From Limisphaerales bacterium (GTDB taxonomy: Bacteria; Verrucomicrobiota; Verrucomicrobiia; Limisphaerales; UBA11358): a stretch of 5,723 nucleotides of DNA. How positions within the stretch are numbered: position 1 is the first letter of the stretch; each line of letters begins with the position of its first letter. This document shows, piece after piece, positions 1 through 4,693 of this stretch. Both the position numbers and the translations under genes were made by a program. The stretch spans positions 4,701-10,423 of the forward strand of contig PKZR01000213.1 of the NCBI GenBank assembly GCA_003133815.1, written 5' to 3'. The notes beneath the pieces are model-generated. The model searched no databases. It had not been told where the DNA came from and was given only the letters and a program-made list of their open reading frames with translations.

Positions 1-114
1 GATGAATTCATCATGGCGCTCGAGGCGGCGCGCAGCTTCCTGCTGCGGCAGCAATCCCAATCTCCGCAGCCGCCCAAGCCCAAGGGAATGACGAGCTGGT
101 GGAAGCGGCAATAA
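1..114 (+). CDS. 3' end of an unrecognised protein gene (5' end outside the window)
   Basis: Frame 1 is open from the first base to a TAA at 112-114 and encodes 37 residues, beginning DEFIMALEAARSFLL and ending GMTSWWKRQ. The piece is an alpha-helical stretch followed by a proline/glutamine/lysine-rich linker and a short Trp-Trp basic tail. The codon pattern is GC-rich like the neighbouring genes, and the stop sits directly against a hairpin terminator, which supports a real gene end. The fragment is too short for a family to be recognised, so no function is proposed. It converges on the gene at 165-629. Confidence 0.6.
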   Translation, partial: DEFIMALEAARSFLLRQQSQSPQPPKPKGMTSWWKRQ

Positions 115-116
115 AA

Positions 117-140
117 AAGGCGGACGTTGCCGTCCGCCTT
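117..140 (-). terminator. Intrinsic terminator between convergent genes
   Basis: A perfect 10-bp inverted repeat, AAGGCGGACG and CGTCCGCCTT, encloses a 4-nt loop. On the minus strand the stem runs into a T6 tract (A6 at 113-118 on the plus strand), the classic form of a rho-independent terminator for the gene at 165-629. Read on the plus strand the stem is followed by CCTGCAC rather than a T tract, so it would work less well for the gene ending at 114, whose stop codon overlaps the A run. Confidence 0.85.
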
Positions 141-164
141 CCTGCACAAATTAATTTCCGACCG

Positions 165-629
165 TCACTTCTGGTCGCCGGTGCTTTTCGACTGGTCGTC
201 CGACGCGGCGGATTTTTTGCCGTCAATGATCGTCACGGCATTGTAAGCATCGCGGTCCTTTTTGTAGGTGATGCCGACCTTGTCGTCCACAGAGATGTCG
301 CTCAAAATCGCGGGCTTGCCGCCTTTGGATATGCGCGTTTCAGACGTGAGGTCATAAGTGTGCTTGCCGACGGTCAATGTCATCGCGTTGGTGTCCACAT
401 TAAGAACCTTGCCGGTGACTGAGAGTGTGGTGCGCAGTTTTTTCGGCTTGGCGGGTGCGGCATTGGTGACGGCGGATATTTCGGCCGGTGCGGGAACAGC
501 GGCGACAACCGGCGGCGGCGGCAAGGGCGTCACAGGCGCGGCCACGCTGGCATTGGTGTCCTGCCCGCGTGAAAGCACCGGCGCGGCCAGCAAAAAGCAA
601 ACTACTGAATTCAAGATTGTTCTTTTCAT
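165..629 (-). CDS. Small exported protein with DUF5666-like C-terminal domain
   Basis: This encodes 154 residues. The N-terminus, MKRTILNSVVCFLLAAPVLSRG, is a Sec-type signal peptide with a basic start, a hydrophobic core and probable cleavage near residue 20-23. Residues about 27-62 form a low-complexity Ala/Pro/Val linker with a run of four prolines. Residues about 66-136 (LSVTGKVLNVDTNAMTLTV..., then SDISVDDKVGITYKK) have the pattern of the small beta-barrel DUF5666-type domain found in periplasmic proteins: a G-x-V strand, a T-x-T-V strand and a D-x-V-x-V/I strand. The tail is Lys/Ser/Asp-rich. An in-frame TTG at 660-662 would extend the protein by 11 residues, but it would put charged residues before the signal peptide and lies at the predicted transcription start, so the ATG at 627-629 is preferred. 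The role is unknown; localisation is probably periplasmic. Confidence 0.8.
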   Translation of the reverse strand: MKRTILNSVVCFLLAAPVLSRGQDTNASVAAPVTPLPPPPVVAAVPAPAEISAVTNAAPAKPKKLRTTLSVTGKVLNVDTNAMTLTVGKHTYDLTSETRISKGGKPAILSDISVDDKVGITYKKDRDAYNAVTIIDGKKSAASDDQSKSTGDQK

Positions 630-670
630 ATTAAATTTTGTTTTGATTACTTTGCTCTGCAATTTGTTAA

Positions 671-699
671 ATCCTAAAAGTCCCGGCGGATAATTTCAA
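671..699 (-). promoter_or_regulatory. Predicted sigma70-type promoter of the DUF5666-like gene
   Basis: On the minus strand a -35 box TTGAAA (plus positions 694-699, 5/6 to TTGACA) is followed after exactly 17 bp by TAGGAT (671-676, 4/6 to TATAAT). Transcription would start near 664, giving a leader of roughly 35 nt before the ATG at 629. It lies in the 76-bp gap after lptE, which suggests the small exported protein is transcribed separately from bamD-lptE. This is pattern matching only. Confidence 0.5.
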
Positions 700-705
700 C
701 TGTTT

Positions 706-1218
706 TCACCAGGCACCTTCGGTGATCAATTCCGTGACGTTGCGGGCCAGGTCTTCAGCGAGCAGCGGCGCGGACTGGCGCTCCGCGCTGGCCAGATCCG
801 TTCCGACCTGGACGAGCGTTGATCCGCTCACATTTTTGTCGAGCAGCACCTTGCCGGAGTCCGGCTCACGCACGGTGACATGCGCCGTGATGGTGACGTG
901 ATAGTTTTCCGCCGTCAGCACGTCGCCCGGCAGGTAGCTCAGGCTGTCGCGGACGTAGCGCGTGATGACGCCGGTGACAACGACGTCGCCTTCGCCATGC
1001 GTGGCGATACGATAAGTGCCGTCGGTCTGCAACCGTTCGCGCAATGCCTGTGTCACAGCATCACCGAGGCGCGGCTCAAGTGTCTGGTTGTTGAACGGAA
1101 GGATTTCAATCGATTTTTCCCCGGCGACCTGGTCGTTGACCGGGCCGAGATGATATGCGGCGCAACCATTGAGCAACGCTGTCATCACGCAGACCGCAAG
1201 AATGTTCAGCGCGCGCAT
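706..1218 (-). CDS. lptE: LptE-family LPS-assembly lipoprotein
   Basis: This encodes 170 residues with a lipoprotein signal peptide: a hydrophobic stretch at about 4-16 and lipobox L16-N-G-C19, with Cys19 the predicted lipidated residue. The mature start AAYHLGPVND, followed by KSIEILPFNNQTLEPRLGDA (about 35-54) and an amphipathic helix TQALRERLQ, is the usual pattern of LptE-like proteins. Strands follow with G-x-I-x-R-Y and Y-x-V-x-I-x-A-x-V patterns. In the family, LptE plugs the LptD barrel that inserts lipopolysaccharide into the outer membrane. The length is ordinary for the family. The gene lies 5 nt downstream of bamD (stop TAA, CAAAA, ATG) with no visible Shine-Dalgarno, so translation is probably coupled. 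The family assignment is by sequence pattern and bamD context. Confidence 0.8.
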   Translation of the reverse strand: MRALNILAVCVMTALLNGCAAYHLGPVNDQVAGEKSIEILPFNNQTLEPRLGDAVTQALRERLQTDGTYRIATHGEGDVVVTGVITRYVRDSLSYLPGDVLTAENYHVTITAHVTVREPDSGKVLLDKNVSGSTLVQVGTDLASAERQSAPLLAEDLARNVTELITEGAW

Positions 1219-1223
1219 TTTTG

Positions 1224-2231
1224 TTAGCTGGCGGGCGGGGTTTGCACGGACGGCTTGAGCGCTTGAATCCGCTGGCGCGCCTGCGCTGCGTATGTGGAAT
1301 TGGGATCGAGCTGCAACACTTCGTTGTAATAGACGAGCGCGCCGTTGCGCCGTTGTTCCGGGCCGAGCACCTTGCTGTTTTCGTAAAATTGCGCGATTTT
1401 GAAATTACCCTCCACCTGCTGTGCCTTGAGCAGGATCATGGACTTTTGCGCGTCGGCCACGCGTTTGTCATCGGGAAACAGCGTGACAAAATCCGTGTAG
1501 GAAGCGATGGATTTTCCGGCGGTGCTCTGGTCGTATTCGGCGGTCGCAGCCTGTTTTTGCCAGGCGTATCCTTCCCGGTACAATGCGTCGGAGGCGATTT
1601 CGGGCTGGTCGTGATAACGGTCGGCGGCGGTTTCGTAGGCCTTCACCGCGTCATCATAATCCTTCTGCTTCTCGCGCGCCGCGCCGATCTGCAACTGCGC
1701 GTGCGGCGCCACGTCGCTGTAAGGACCACCTTTGACAATTTTGTCATATAAGCCCGCCGTCTCGTCCATCGAGGGATAAAGCGGGATGATTCCCCAAATC
1801 CGGAACCATTCGCCGTTGAGGAAACGTCCGGCGATCTCATATTGCCGCCACAAAATGTCCTCGTATTCATCCGTGCGCGGATATTTTTTGATGATGTCCT
1901 GATAGGCGTTAAAAGCCGCCTCGTCCTTGCCTTCCTTTTCGAGGCAGCGGCCGATCAGATATTCCGCGCGCGGCGCATAGTCCGACAACGGCCACACGCG
2001 CACCACGCGATGCGCCGCATGGAGCGTGACGCTGTAATTTTTATTCGTATACGCCTGCTCCGCCACGTCCAGCTGATCCTTTGCGCGCGGGCGCATCCAA
2101 TCGGCCTTCTCGCCGGCCGGCTCGTAATACCAGCCCTCGCCCGGCGTATAAATCAGCGGCGCAGGCGAACGGAATGGAATCAGCGCCACAAATGCGGCGA
2201 CGACAAATAAAAGGACAAACCGACGATTCAT
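1224..2231 (-). CDS. bamD: BamD-like outer membrane assembly factor (TPR protein)
   Basis: This encodes 335 residues. Residues 1-24 (RRFVLLFVVAAFVALIPF) form a signal peptide or membrane anchor, followed by the proline/tyrosine-rich segment LIYTPGEGWYYEP. Tetratricopeptide-like helix pairs follow: about 50-80 (AKDQLDVAEQAYTNKNYS), 85-117, 173-206 (AQLQIGAAREKQKDYDDAVKAYE), 214-254 (ALYREGYAWQKQ...TDFVTLFPDD) and 275-325 (YYNEVLQLDPNSTYAAQARQRI). The pattern of A-x-Y-L-x-G followed by A-x-x-A-Y-x-x-I-I-x-x-Y-P is that of the BamD/YfiO family, which helps BamA fold beta-barrel proteins. Two features differ from E. coli BamD. The protein is about 90 residues longer, and there is no lipobox: the only cysteine is Cys96, so it would be held by an uncleaved anchor or be soluble in the periplasm. 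The neighbouring lptE supports an envelope-biogenesis role. Confidence 0.82.
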   Translation of the reverse strand: MNRRFVLLFVVAAFVALIPFRSPAPLIYTPGEGWYYEPAGEKADWMRPRAKDQLDVAEQAYTNKNYSVTLHAAHRVVRVWPLSDYAPRAEYLIGRCLEKEGKDEAAFNAYQDIIKKYPRTDEYEDILWRQYEIAGRFLNGEWFRIWGIIPLYPSMDETAGLYDKIVKGGPYSDVAPHAQLQIGAAREKQKDYDDAVKAYETAADRYHDQPEIASDALYREGYAWQKQAATAEYDQSTAGKSIASYTDFVTLFPDDKRVADAQKSMILLKAQQVEGNFKIAQFYENSKVLGPEQRRNGALVYYNEVLQLDPNSTYAAQARQRIQALKPSVQTPPAS

Positions 2232-2237
2232 GCGCTG

Positions 2238-2266
2238 ACGTTAGCGACCCAAAATCTGCAAGTCAA
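2238..2266 (-). promoter_or_regulatory. Possible promoter of bamD-lptE, nearly leaderless
   Basis: On the minus strand TTGACT (plus 2261-2266, 5/6 to the -35 consensus) is followed after 17 bp by TAACGT (2238-2243, a weak 3/6 -10 match). The start point expected about 7 nt downstream falls at or next to the bamD ATG (2229-2231), so the transcript could be leaderless; no Shine-Dalgarno is seen there. The gap to the upstream zinc-ribbon gene is only 52 bp, so read-through from that gene is an alternative source of transcription. Confidence 0.35.
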
Positions 2267-2283
2267 GGCGGGGGCAAACGGAA

Positions 2284-2790
2284 TTATCCATGATACACAA
2301 TCAACACGCCGTAGTCGTTCAGGATTTTCTGCGTGCCGACATCGAAATAGGTGTAGGAAATCGTGTGGAGGCCGACCATGTTCTGCTCCCCGATTTCAAT
2401 CAGAAACTCCGTCACCTTCTCATCAAACTTGTCGTGGCCCGACTCGATGCAGCTCGCATGCTTGATGGTGTGGACGCGGATCTGCTTTTCACCTTTTGGT
2501 TTGGTGCCCAGCGGCGGCGAGGCCTTTTTGATGAGCACCTCACCCGGCTTGTTGCTCACCGGCACCTTGAGGTGCATCTCCACCTTGGCGGCGGCGGACG
2601 ATGCCATGACGCTCGGCGCGAGGCTCGGCGCGTGGGTATCAGGTGACGGCGGAGCGGATGCGGTTCTCGTGGATGAGGCGGGAATGGTGATGGTCTCGTG
2701 ACATTCCGGGCACTCGATTTCGGAACCGGCACCCGCGCTGTCCACGGCCAGTTCCTGTTCACAATTGGGGCAGTTAAAAACAATGTCCAT
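2284..2790 (-). CDS. Zinc-ribbon protein with a conserved-looking C-terminal domain of unknown role
   Basis: This encodes 168 residues. The N-terminus is a four-cysteine zinc ribbon with CPNC at 7-10 and CPEC at 27-30, of the type that opens FNCPNCEQELAVD. Residues about 38-68 are an Ala/Ser/Pro/Thr-rich flexible linker. Residues about 100-168 form a compact alpha/beta region (KQIRVHTIKHA..., DKFDEKVTEFLIEIGEQN, then HTISYTYF and DYGVLIVYH). The order strand, long helix, two strands is reminiscent of small proteins such as Bacillus Cse60, but the resemblance is one of layout only. There is no signal peptide, so it is probably cytoplasmic. It lies 52 bp upstream of bamD on the same strand and may share a transcript. 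Its partner, whether nucleic acid or protein, cannot be told from the sequence. Confidence 0.8.
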   Translation of the reverse strand: MDIVFNCPNCEQELAVDSAGAGSEIECPECHETITIPASSTRTASAPPSPDTHAPSLAPSVMASSAAAKVEMHLKVPVSNKPGEVLIKKASPPLGTKPKGEKQIRVHTIKHASCIESGHDKFDEKVTEFLIEIGEQNMVGLHTISYTYFDVGTQKILNDYGVLIVYHG

Positions 2791-2927
2791 AAGCCGGATT
2801 GGGTTGAATTTTTTCTGTGTATGACGACACTAAACCCGCGCCATGTTTCAGACCAGAAAAAAAATCACGTAATTATCGCCCCTCCGTCCGGCTTGCGCAA
2901 CCTCCCCGCCTGCGGCATATCTCCCGC

Positions 2928-3347
2928 ATGAAATCGCTCACCGAACAGCTCTGGTTTGAAGTCCCCGGCCGCCGCGGCTTCGTCAACATCACCGGCACTG
3001 TGGAAAATCTCGTCCGCCAGAGCGGCGTGCAGGAAGGACTCTGCCTCGTCAACGCCATGCACATCACCGCCAGCGTCTTCATCAACGACGCCGAGGACGG
3101 CCTGCTGCACGACTACGAAGTCTGGCTGGAAAAACTCGCGCCGCACGCGCCCACGAAAAATTACCGGCACAACCTCACCGGCGAGGACAACGCCGACGCG
3201 CACATGAAACGGCAGATCATGGGCCGCGAAGTTGTCGTGGCCATCACCAAGAGGAAACTGGATTTCGGCCCGTGGGAGCAGATTTTCTACGGCGAGTTCG
3301 ACGGCAACCGCCGCAAACGCGCCCTTGTGAAGATAATTGGGGAATAA
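2928..3347 (+). CDS. yjbQ: YjbQ/UPF0047 family protein
   Basis: This encodes 139 residues, the normal length for the family. The family core is present: VNAMHITASVFIND (42-54, standing for the usual H-T-T-A segment), the acidic D-x-L-L-H-D stretch, GEDNADAHMKRQIMG (85-99) with His92, and the closing F-G-P-W-E-Q-I-F-Y-G-E-F-D-G segment (113-126) ending LVKIIGE. His45, His81 and His92 are candidate metal or catalytic residues. E. coli YjbQ has been reported to have weak thiamine-phosphate synthase activity, but the physiological role of the family remains unclear. The reading frame is open upstream to 2817, but the extra 37 residues (RPEKKSRNYRPSVRLAQPP...) look like translated leader DNA, so the ATG at 2928 is chosen. 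The gene is divergent from the zinc-ribbon gene, sharing a 137-bp gap in which no convincing promoter was found. Confidence 0.9.
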   Translation: MKSLTEQLWFEVPGRRGFVNITGTVENLVRQSGVQEGLCLVNAMHITASVFINDAEDGLLHDYEVWLEKLAPHAPTKNYRHNLTGEDNADAHMKRQIMGREVVVAITKRKLDFGPWEQIFYGEFDGNRRKRALVKIIGE

Positions 3348-3369
3348 AACGCCGTTTTTGGCATATTTC

Positions 3370-3656
3370 GGTCATCCGCCAGCCACGGAATGCCAGATTA
3401 TCGTTCTTTTGGTCTCCGCTATTTCAGCGGGTCACGTCTGAAGCTTCAGATGGTCACCGCTATTTTAGCGGGTCGTATCTGAAGCTTTGGAAGGTCTCCG
3501 CTATTTCAGCGGGTCATAAATTAAGGGTTTTTTGCCATCCGCCAATTTAGCGGGTGGCAAAACAACGATAATTTGGCCTCCGCTGTCCCGGCGGGTCGTA
3601 TTTTAAGCTAAAAATGGTCATCCGCCAGCCACGGAAGGGCAAAGTAACGTTCCGAT
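3370..3656. repeat. Tandem array of seven imperfect 41-bp units with hairpin cores
   Basis: Units begin at 3370, 3411, 3452, 3493, 3534, 3575 and 3616, an exact 41-bp spacing. Units 2, 3 and 4 share GGTC(T/A)CCGCTATTT(C/T)AGCGGGTC and unit 6 is a diverged version. Units 1 and 7, at the two ends, are a different subtype sharing an identical 21 bp that starts GGTCATCCGCCAGCCACGG. Unit 5 starts GCCATCCGCC. The first half of each unit holds a small inverted repeat: CCGCT/AGCGG around a 5-nt loop in units 2-4, and TCCG/CGGA in units 1 and 7. The second half is AT-rich and more variable; units 2, 3 and 6 keep a GT(C/A)T(C/T/A)...AAGCT theme, and units tend to end in T runs or AAT/GAT. Because 41 is not a multiple of three, this is not a repeat within a protein. 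It fills most of the gene-free stretch 3348-3874. Confidence 0.9.
3530..3562. other. Long hairpin in repeat unit 5
   Basis: TTTTGCCA (3530-3537) pairs with TGGCAAAA (3555-3562). The helix continues inward through a T-G wobble and CCGC/GCGG (3539-3542 with 3550-3553) to a 7-nt loop, giving a 13-bp stem. It extends the short hairpin that the other array units share. It could act as a transcription-stopping structure downstream of yjbQ, but no clear T tract follows it on either strand, so it is not called a terminator. Confidence 0.6.
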
Positions 3657-3658
3657 AG

Positions 3659-3814
3659 GTTCCAGTGGAACGTGAAAGGCAGCGGTTCAATTTGGGATGG
3701 ACAAGCAGCGGCGACGGGCGCAATTTCTGGCGCGTGACCGGAAGCAGTGGCGAAATGCGGGGGACGGGTGGCGAACAGCGCGAGTGCGTGCTCGTGGAAA
3801 TTTTCGGGGAATGA
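3659..3814 (+). pseudogene. Short open frame, possible remnant of a yjbQ-like 3' end
   Basis: After a TAG at 3656-3658, at the very end of the repeat array, the frame is open to a TGA at 3812-3814. A GTG at 3665 would give 49 residues (VERERQRFNLGWTSS... ending ECVLVEIFGE). Base use is GC-rich and gene-like, unlike the AT-rich DNA that follows. The last residues, LVEIFGE followed by stop, resemble the YjbQ end LVKIIGE, and the DNA of the last 26 bases is similar (roughly 19 of 26 by eye). Upstream of that the similarity fades. It may be the tail of a duplicated or disrupted gene, or a chance open frame; there is no ATG start or recognisable domain. Confidence 0.3.
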
Positions 3815-3874
3815 AATGGAAACACTAACATTCAGAGCTTTTGAAAAAAAGACGGTTTGCTAATCTAGCACCCC

Positions 3875-4567
3875 GTGAACATTATTTGTAAAGCGATCAT
3901 TTTAGTATTGGCACTTGGCATAACGCCACAGGTTGTGCTGGCGCAAGGCGTAATTTATCTTTCAAATCTTAATATATTTGGAAATGGTTTCTCTGTCGGA
4001 GGTGGGAGCCAGTCGTTCCAAACGGGCGTTGCCAGCGATGGATATATTCTCAATTGGATTACCCTTTCAATGGGTGAATATCTGCCAAACGCGAGTAATT
4101 TTAATATTTCATTGTATAGCGATGACATTGGCCAAGCCGGAGTTTTAATCGGCGCTCTTAGCGGGGACACAGACCCTGAAACGGCTGGTCAGTATGTTTA
4201 CACAGCTTCGGATATCCTCCTTGACTCCCTCACCACTTATTGGATTGTTGCTACCTGCGATAGCAGTTCGCCGAATATAATCAGTCCACCAGACGGTTAC
4301 ACTTGGCAGATGGCAAACTCGCTCGACTATGCTTCCGCAAATGGTTGGAATATTGACACCTCGGGAAATTCTTCGCTTATCGGCAACGGCCTTCTGCAAT
4401 TCGCCGTAAATGCAACGCCAGTGCCAGAACCGAACATTTCCGGTCTGTTTATTTTCGGTGGATTGTTGTTTAGTTTCTGCCGCTCTCGTTTTACTCCCAC
4501 TCAATCGTCCCCGGCGGCTTGCTGGAGATGTCGAGGACGCAGCGGTTCACGCCTTTCATTTGCCTAA
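3875..4567 (+). CDS. PEP-CTERM exported protein with an altered C-terminal tail
   Basis: This encodes 230 residues from a GTG; an in-frame TAG at 3866-3868 leaves no earlier start. Residues 1-24 (ICKAIILVLALGITPQVVLA) are a signal peptide. The middle is a Ser/Gly/Asn/Tyr-rich beta domain (SQSFQTGVASDGYILNWITL..., then LLDSLTTYWIVATCDS) like the carbohydrate-binding-like ectodomains of PEP-CTERM choice-anchored proteins. VPEP at 183-186, a hydrophobic stretch (ISGLFIFGGLLFSF) and the basic cluster CRSR (202-205) form a PEP-CTERM sorting signal, which exosortase processes in exopolysaccharide-making bacteria. Such proteins normally stop just after the basic cluster. Here 25 more residues (FTPTQSSPAACW...) are read from DNA that is antisense guaA 3' end. 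The gene is AT-richer than its neighbours, suggesting a different history. No clear Shine-Dalgarno is seen. Confidence 0.82.
   Translation: MNIICKAIILVLALGITPQVVLAQGVIYLSNLNIFGNGFSVGGGSQSFQTGVASDGYILNWITLSMGEYLPNASNFNISLYSDDIGQAGVLIGALSGDTDPETAGQYVYTASDILLDSLTTYWIVATCDSSSPNIISPPDGYTWQMANSLDYASANGWNIDTSGNSSLIGNGLLQFAVNATPVPEPNISGLFIFGGLLFSFCRSRFTPTQSSPAACWRCRGRSGSRLSFA
4491..4559 (-). pseudogene. Displaced guaA 3' end (22 codons plus stop)
   Basis: Read on the minus strand this encodes MKGVNRCVLDISSKPPGTIEWE and a TAA stop. Apart from its first residue (Met for Val), it matches the last 22 residues of the GuaA protein encoded at 5212-5723 with one difference, Ser for Thr in the D-I-T/S-S-K-P-P stretch. 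The rest of guaA is absent. Both copies share the unusual Cys-Val-Leu where many GuaA proteins have Val-Val-Tyr, so they come from the same or a closely related lineage. The most likely history is that this is the original guaA end, cut off when an element inserted and supplied a replacement end. Its ATG overlaps the stop of the 45-residue gene (ATGA), which may be fortuitous. Confidence 0.75.
4493..4558. repeat. Direct repeat, far copy (attR-like)
   Basis: This is a 66-bp copy of the guaA 3' end, in direct orientation to 5214-5279 at an offset of 721 bp. The two copies differ at only two positions (4526 A versus T, 4551 G versus A). Similarity stops abruptly at both ends. It forms the antisense tail of the PEP-CTERM reading frame and supplies the stop codon (4556-4558) of the 45-residue gene. 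Confidence 0.92.
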
Positions 4568-4693
4568 ACGGATGATGGTTTGGCCGCTTGCACGGCGCGG
4601 GAATGATTTGGCCAGCCGGACAAGTTGAGCGACCTTGCGAATTTTCGTCGCAAACGGCTCACGGGCGAGTTTCTGGCGCATCTCAGTTTTCAT
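4556..4693 (-). CDS. 45-residue basic protein, partner of the nucleotidyltransferase
   Basis: The sequence starts MKTEMRQKLAREPFATKIRK and ends in GQTIIRLGK. The ATG at 4691-4693 overlaps the stop of the nucleotidyltransferase gene as ATGA, so translation is very likely coupled. Composition is strongly basic (13 Lys/Arg against 2 Glu), with an amphipathic helix in the first 30 residues (IRKVAQLVRLAKSF) and a short Arg/Ser-rich C-terminus. There is no signal peptide or membrane segment. It is too small for a family call. The coupling to a nucleotidyltransferase-fold gene suggests it binds that protein or its nucleic-acid target, as in two-gene toxin-antitoxin modules; this is inference. Its stop codon lies inside the guaA repeat, so the natural C-terminus may have been set by the junction. 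Confidence 0.65.
   Translation of the reverse strand: MKTEMRQKLAREPFATKIRKVAQLVRLAKSFPRRASGQTIIRLGK

Noticed and set aside
2817..2927. Upstream extension of yjbQ by 37 residues
   Set aside because: The extension is not part of the family's normal length and reads like untranslated leader; the family pattern starts just after the ATG at 2928.
2791..2927. Divergent promoters between the zinc-ribbon gene and yjbQ
   Set aside because: Candidates such as TTGCGC-N17-CATATC match the consensus too poorly to annotate.
3348..3369. Terminator directly after yjbQ (AAAAC-GCC-GTTTT)
   Set aside because: The stem is only 5 bp, nearly all A-T, with no GC-rich core, so it is too weak to call.
3272..3550. 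Plus-strand open frame of 92 codons across the yjbQ end and the array
   Set aside because: It begins inside yjbQ in another frame and runs through 41-bp repeats in shifting phase, so it has no consistent protein repeat.
3370..3656. CRISPR array
   Set aside because: The regular spacing is suggestive, but the repeats are imperfect, the would-be spacers are only about 18 nt and partly similar to each other, two unit subtypes occur, and no cas genes are in view.
3547..3831. Minus-strand open frame of 94 codons
   Set aside because: It covers repeat units and the antisense of the yjbQ-like remnant; the product is Pro/Ser/Arg-rich without a domain or a signal sequence.
4145..4504. Minus-strand open frame of 119 codons opposite the PEP-CTERM gene
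   Set aside because: It is antisense to a gene with a clear signal peptide and sorting signal, and its product shows no recognisable features.
4491..4559. The 22-residue guaA tail as a functional third gene of the cassette
   Set aside because: The ATGA overlap with the 45-residue gene is neat, but the peptide is simply the GuaA C-terminus without the domain it belongs to, so a displaced remnant is the simpler reading.
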